From Carpediemonas membranifera (Eukaryota; Fornicata), in NCBI GenBank assembly GCA_019828565.1, contig JAHDYR010000062.1, positions 186,001 through 250,000 on the forward strand: DNA of 64,000 nucleotides. The letters run 5' to 3'. A model generated the notes under the pieces. That model was not told the origin of the DNA. It saw only the letters and a list, made by a program, of their open reading frames with translations, and did no database searches. Of the stretch, positions 60,953 through 64,000 are shown one piece after another (within the stretch, counting starts at the first letter, position 1; each line of letters opens with the position of its first letter). The translations under genes were made by a program, and so were the position numbers.

Positions 60953-62551
60953 ATGGTATCCAGAGGAAAGTTGCTCGATTCGCCGCCGCAAGGCGACGAA
61001 TCCTGCCATACATCCGATGAAGGACCAGGTGACACGAATTACCAGAAACTAGCGCTGTTCGCTGCGCTCCTGCGCGTAATGGACGAAATTCGTCAGCACT
61101 GCCCGAAAGGCTCGTGGCCGAAGAACGCTGAGGCCTTCATCGAGGTTTGTATGAACAAAGATCGTTTATTGCGCCTTGTGACGGACAACAAACGCTTCTT
61201 CACGATCAACAACCTTTCTTTGATCACGGACTACGTTCATGCGGCCACAAACCGCTTCGGGCCAGGCCATAAGCCGAAGGCATCCCGCCGTGATGACCAC
61301 ATCGCCAATGCCACTTCACTTCTTCACGCCGCAGCCACCAACCAGGTGTTCACTGCTACGATCTCGATTGATCGTGCCAACGAGGCCCTCGAGCGCGTGA
61401 TACGGGGCAGAAGGACCGATGAGCAGCTCATGAGGGGAGCACCCTCGTCCGCTCCGCCCGTCCGAGATCGCCGCTCGCCGCGCCAAGACCGGGCGTCAGT
61501 CATACGCCCAACTGATCAGCCGTGTCGAGGAGGCCCGCCCGGCAAGCCCTGCGCGAGACCGCACTGCCTTCCTCGAGGCAGAAGCATACGCGTGTCGCGT
61601 AGCTGCTGGCCGCGCAGACCGTCAACAGCAGGGTGACCGGCCCCCGAGCCCCACCCCCTGCCGATGCTGCCCCCACCGACTCCGCTGCCGCCCTAACTGG
61701 GCCGCAGCCCGCAGCCGCCCCCGCAGGGTGACAGGCCCACGCGCCAGACCCCCGCCCAGGTTGCTCCCCACCCAGCCAGAGGGAGAGGAACATCGACGAC
61801 ACCGCAGTGTCCGAGTTCCTCTCCTGGCGGGCGTCGAAGGCGGGGAAGGGGAGAGAGCTGAGCCAGAGACCGAGCACGAAGCCCGTGGTGACTCAGCCAA
61901 CTCCCCCTTCGCCCGCCGCCGCAGGTTGACCCCGCCCACCGGCTCACAGGGTGGCTCGACCGCACGACCATCGACGCTGTTCGCCGCAGCTTTGACGCAC
62001 ATGTACCGCGGGAAGACAGAGACATGTGGTCGACCAACGACCAGGTCGTCGCGACGCTGACGTCTGTCGACGCCGTCCGCTGGCTCTCCCGGGGGCAAAA
62101 TGGCCAGAACCGCATGTCCAGAGCACGCTGGACGACTCTCCTCGAGCAGGTCTTTGCGGCTCACCCGAGGAACCGGCCTTCGTATGCGTTCCCGCAAGGC
62201 CTGAAGTCGTTCGCACCCAGGTTCGTGGCGTTCATGAGGGAAGGGTTGGGTATGCCAGTCGACCCCGCTCTCCCAGCTGTCCCGCAGCCAAGGACGGCCC
62301 AGCCAGCCAGAAGAAGGCTCACTGCTCCCCGCCCGCAGCCGGAGACCATCCTTCCAGAGCTCCCAGAGGACCTCAAGTTCCTCCCCTCCCCGACGGAGGC
62401 CGGCAGGATTGGGAAGTCGAAGCCCCTCAAGGAAGGGTGCGGTCTCATTCGTGAAGGGTCTCATCAACCTGTTGGAGGCCCTGAACGAGGTGCCTGCCCA
62501 GCAGAAACGGCGTGGCCTTATTGCCATCATGACCCATGGTCAGACGGTGTA
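60953..62551 (+). pseudogene. Unrecognised gene, broken into several frames
   Basis: Protein-like stretches in succession: Met 60,953 to about 61,445 (LALFAALLRVMDEIRQHCPK, ISIDRANEALERVIRGRR); 61,461-61,640 in another frame (YAQLISRVEEARPASP); about 61,925-62,440 back in the first frame (MWSTNDQVVATLTSVDAVRW, ARWTTLLEQVFAAHP); then 62,442-62,551 in a third frame, ending GLIAIMTHGQTV and TAA. Frame changes may be introns or decay; no clear GT...AG pair was confirmed. The LINE-A copy 5 tail begins right at the stop codon, so the element may have inserted at the end of this gene. No family was recognised. Confidence 0.4.
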
Positions 62552-63463
62552 AGAAAGAAAGAAATTTATGGTGCTTGGATTCTGACCCCGGACTGAGCTT
62601 GTTTCCCGTTGTCTTGGAGCTGAGTGCCCCGGGGTACTGCCTATTTCCCGTGGCAAACTGGTCAGCAGCGTTTGCCTTGGGCTTTCGGTGCTACTGTCTC
62701 CGCGGAAAGCCGATTCCAATCGCCCCAGAGGCCCTGCGGCCATCTCCGTGCAAATATGCTTTCCCTGTCTCCCCTGAAAGTCCGGCAACTATCCGGGGAG
62801 CCTGGGGGTCTGTCCTCGGGGCATTGACAGGCAGGATCGTCCTGCAGAACCTTGACTATGACACTCCTTGCTTCCCTGCAGTCCTTGTAGAGCCGTTCAG
62901 CCACGGCACCCTCTCGTCTGTCCGGTTCCCCAATTCCATGCCCCCTCGACTCTGTTAAGAGGCCTACCCGAAGGCGGGGAAAGTGACTAAGTCCATGCTG
63001 TCTACCCCGGTTAGGTGGCGTGGGTCAGGGCATGGTGTAGGTACCCCCAGGCACTAGGCCTGGTTGTCCTGTTACCCCTTACAACATTTCGCTTGCACTA
63101 CATGTCCTTGGTTTCCCATGTCGTTAACAGGGCGGCAGGGGCACCTGTGCCCCTCCGACCCCCGTGGCCAGTCCCTGCAGTTTCCTTTGGGGTCCCAACG
63201 AGTGGTGCAACCATATGAATATGGATTTCCTTGACCTTATCCTTGCTCTGTCCTTGTTGCATGTCCTTTCTTTCTTATTTCTGGTCTGTCCTTCCTGTTA
63301 ATTCCTTGCAGTCGTTCCTTCCCTTGCTTTGGTTCCTGGCTACCGGGATACGTGGGGCCTTTCCTCACTGATCCCAGGAGCTTAGCACCCAGCGAGGGTG
63401 GTCCATGGCTGATTCCTTGTCCATCCCTTCCCGGTCCTGGAGTCAGGGGTTCATGACATGCTT
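62551..63463 (-). other. 3' UTR and tail of LINE-A copy 5
   Basis: Closely matches the 3' UTR of copy 2. It ends on the minus strand as aaatttctttctttcttac, with one more TTTC unit than copy 2. Confidence 0.65.
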
Positions 63464-64000
63464 CTATTCCACCTTGAAGCTGTTGTAAACCTTTGCCAGT
63501 TCCCGTAGTCCTGCCGTGAGGCCTTCCCAAATGTCTATTTCTGTCCATGGGGTTCGCTGGAGTTCGCTCCACACTCCGTTCCCGAACACTTTGTCCCTTG
63601 CCTTTGCTCCCCTGTTGTTCACTGGGTCGCCCATGCATGCTCTTATAGTCTCTTCCCATTGGTCCGAGCTCTTGATCCTGTTCAGCTTTGAGACTGTGAC
63701 TGGCCCCTCCTTCTTTTTCATGGGCCAGGTGTGCACCTCGGGTATGGCCAGAGCCACGTCTCGCTCACTTCTGCCATAGTACCGTTGTTCCTTCCATGCT
63801 AGTGTGATTCCATTGTGTGCTGAGCCCCATACCCCGACCTTCTGAGACTCTACCACCTCAATCTCCGCCCCCTGGATTCCTGGTGTTGTCACTGCAAAGT
63901 CCGGGGTTGATGTTCCTGATGTGAGCGTCCCAGACTTGGGTATGATGGCTTTGAGCCTGTGCTTCTCCATCATATCCTTCCACCGGGTGGATCTTTCCAT
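63464..64000 (-). CDS. LINE-A ORF2 derivative: endonuclease joined in frame to the C-terminal tail, copy 5
   Basis: One uninterrupted frame from the window edge to TAG at 63,464-63,466 (178 codons seen, N-terminus outside). It carries the end of the APE-type endonuclease (TSTPDFAVT, then WGSAHNGITLAWK) and the linker (WEETIRACMGDPVNN, VWSELQRTPWTEI). It then crosses the deletion straight into the native C-terminal tail (IWEGLTAGLRELAKVY...). The reverse transcriptase and the Cys/His domain are absent. Unlike the other copies, the visible part has no frameshift. If the off-window part is open, it would encode an endonuclease without polymerase; it cannot replicate on its own. Confidence 0.7.
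   Translation of the reverse strand: MERSTRWKDMMEKHRLKAIIPKSGTLTSGTSTPDFAVTTPGIQGAEIEVVESQKVGVWGSAHNGITLAWKEQRYYGRSERDVALAIPEVHTWPMKKKEGPVTVSKLNRIKSSDQWEETIRACMGDPVNNRGAKARDKVFGNGVWSELQRTPWTEIDIWEGLTAGLRELAKVYNSFKVE

Larger units (their letters stand above)
62551..64000 (-). mobile_element. Family-A LINE, copy 5 (internal deletion; continues beyond the window)
   Basis: The 3' UTR and the endonuclease part of ORF2 match copy 2 closely, but the sequence jumps at about 63,535 from the copy-2 equivalent of 12,768 to about 15,110, so about 2.3 kb is missing. The TTTC tail has about three units and abuts the broken coding region, not satellite. This is therefore an insertion independent of the satellite-linked copies. 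Confidence 0.88.

Noticed and set aside
63500-63560. Copy 5 junction as a spliced (processed) transcript
   Set aside because: The missing segment would begin GC or GG and end AG or GG in copy 2 coordinates, not GT...AG. A genomic deletion is simpler.

Overview
This is a eukaryotic, repeat-dominated window of roughly 58-60% GC by eye. There are no operons, Shine-Dalgarno-led genes or recognisable tRNA/rRNA genes. Nearly all of it is non-LTR (LINE-type) retrotransposon or satellite DNA. The host lineage cannot be named from the sequence; a protist, alga, fungus or small invertebrate would all fit.

Layout. From 1 to 49,565 a composite unit of about 16.3 kb is repeated in tandem: one about 8.7-kb LINE (called family A here, always on the minus strand) plus an array of 27-28 satellite monomers of about 279 bp. 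LINE copies lie at 1-4,229 (its ORF2 side is outside the window), 11,790-20,499, 28,020-36,790 and 44,583-49,565 (cut by a gap). Satellite arrays lie at 4,230-11,789, 20,500-28,019 and 36,791-44,582. Every LINE sits at the same place in the monomer and is flanked by a 12-13 bp target-site duplication. Diagnostic monomer variants recur at the same rank in different arrays. The LINE was therefore inserted once into satellite DNA and the whole block was then amplified. A run of exactly 100 N (49,566-49,665) is a scaffold join. The sequence left of it becomes progressively richer in small pyrimidine indels.

Right of the gap, 49,845-59,430 is a second, much older LINE (family B), also on the minus strand. 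It is recognisable only at protein level (reverse transcriptase, endonuclease, C-terminal domain, ORF1). A tiny 5'-truncated retroposon with a perfect 15-bp target-site duplication follows at 60,138-60,194. A broken, unrecognised plus-strand coding region fills 60,288-62,551. A fifth family-A copy runs from 62,551 to the window edge; it carries an in-frame deletion that removes the reverse transcriptase and the cysteine-rich domain.

How the parts work together. Family A has ORF1 (about 1,185 codons), a spacer of about 325 bp with a hairpin, and ORF2 (about 1,150 codons: APE-type endonuclease, reverse transcriptase, Cys/His C-terminal domain), then a 3' UTR of about 0.9 kb ending in TTTC repeats. 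Every copy has private frameshifts, many at homopolymers, so an intact ancestral element can be read by comparing copies.

The most interesting point is in ORF1. It contains what looks like a DEDDh-exonuclease / Maelstrom (MAEL)-type domain: a D-F-E motif, then E-G-G-I-V-L-F, then a C-x2-H...H-C-x-L-A-D cluster. The same signature survives in the decayed family B. A Maelstrom-like domain encoded by a retrotransposon would be notable because animal Maelstrom acts in transposon silencing.
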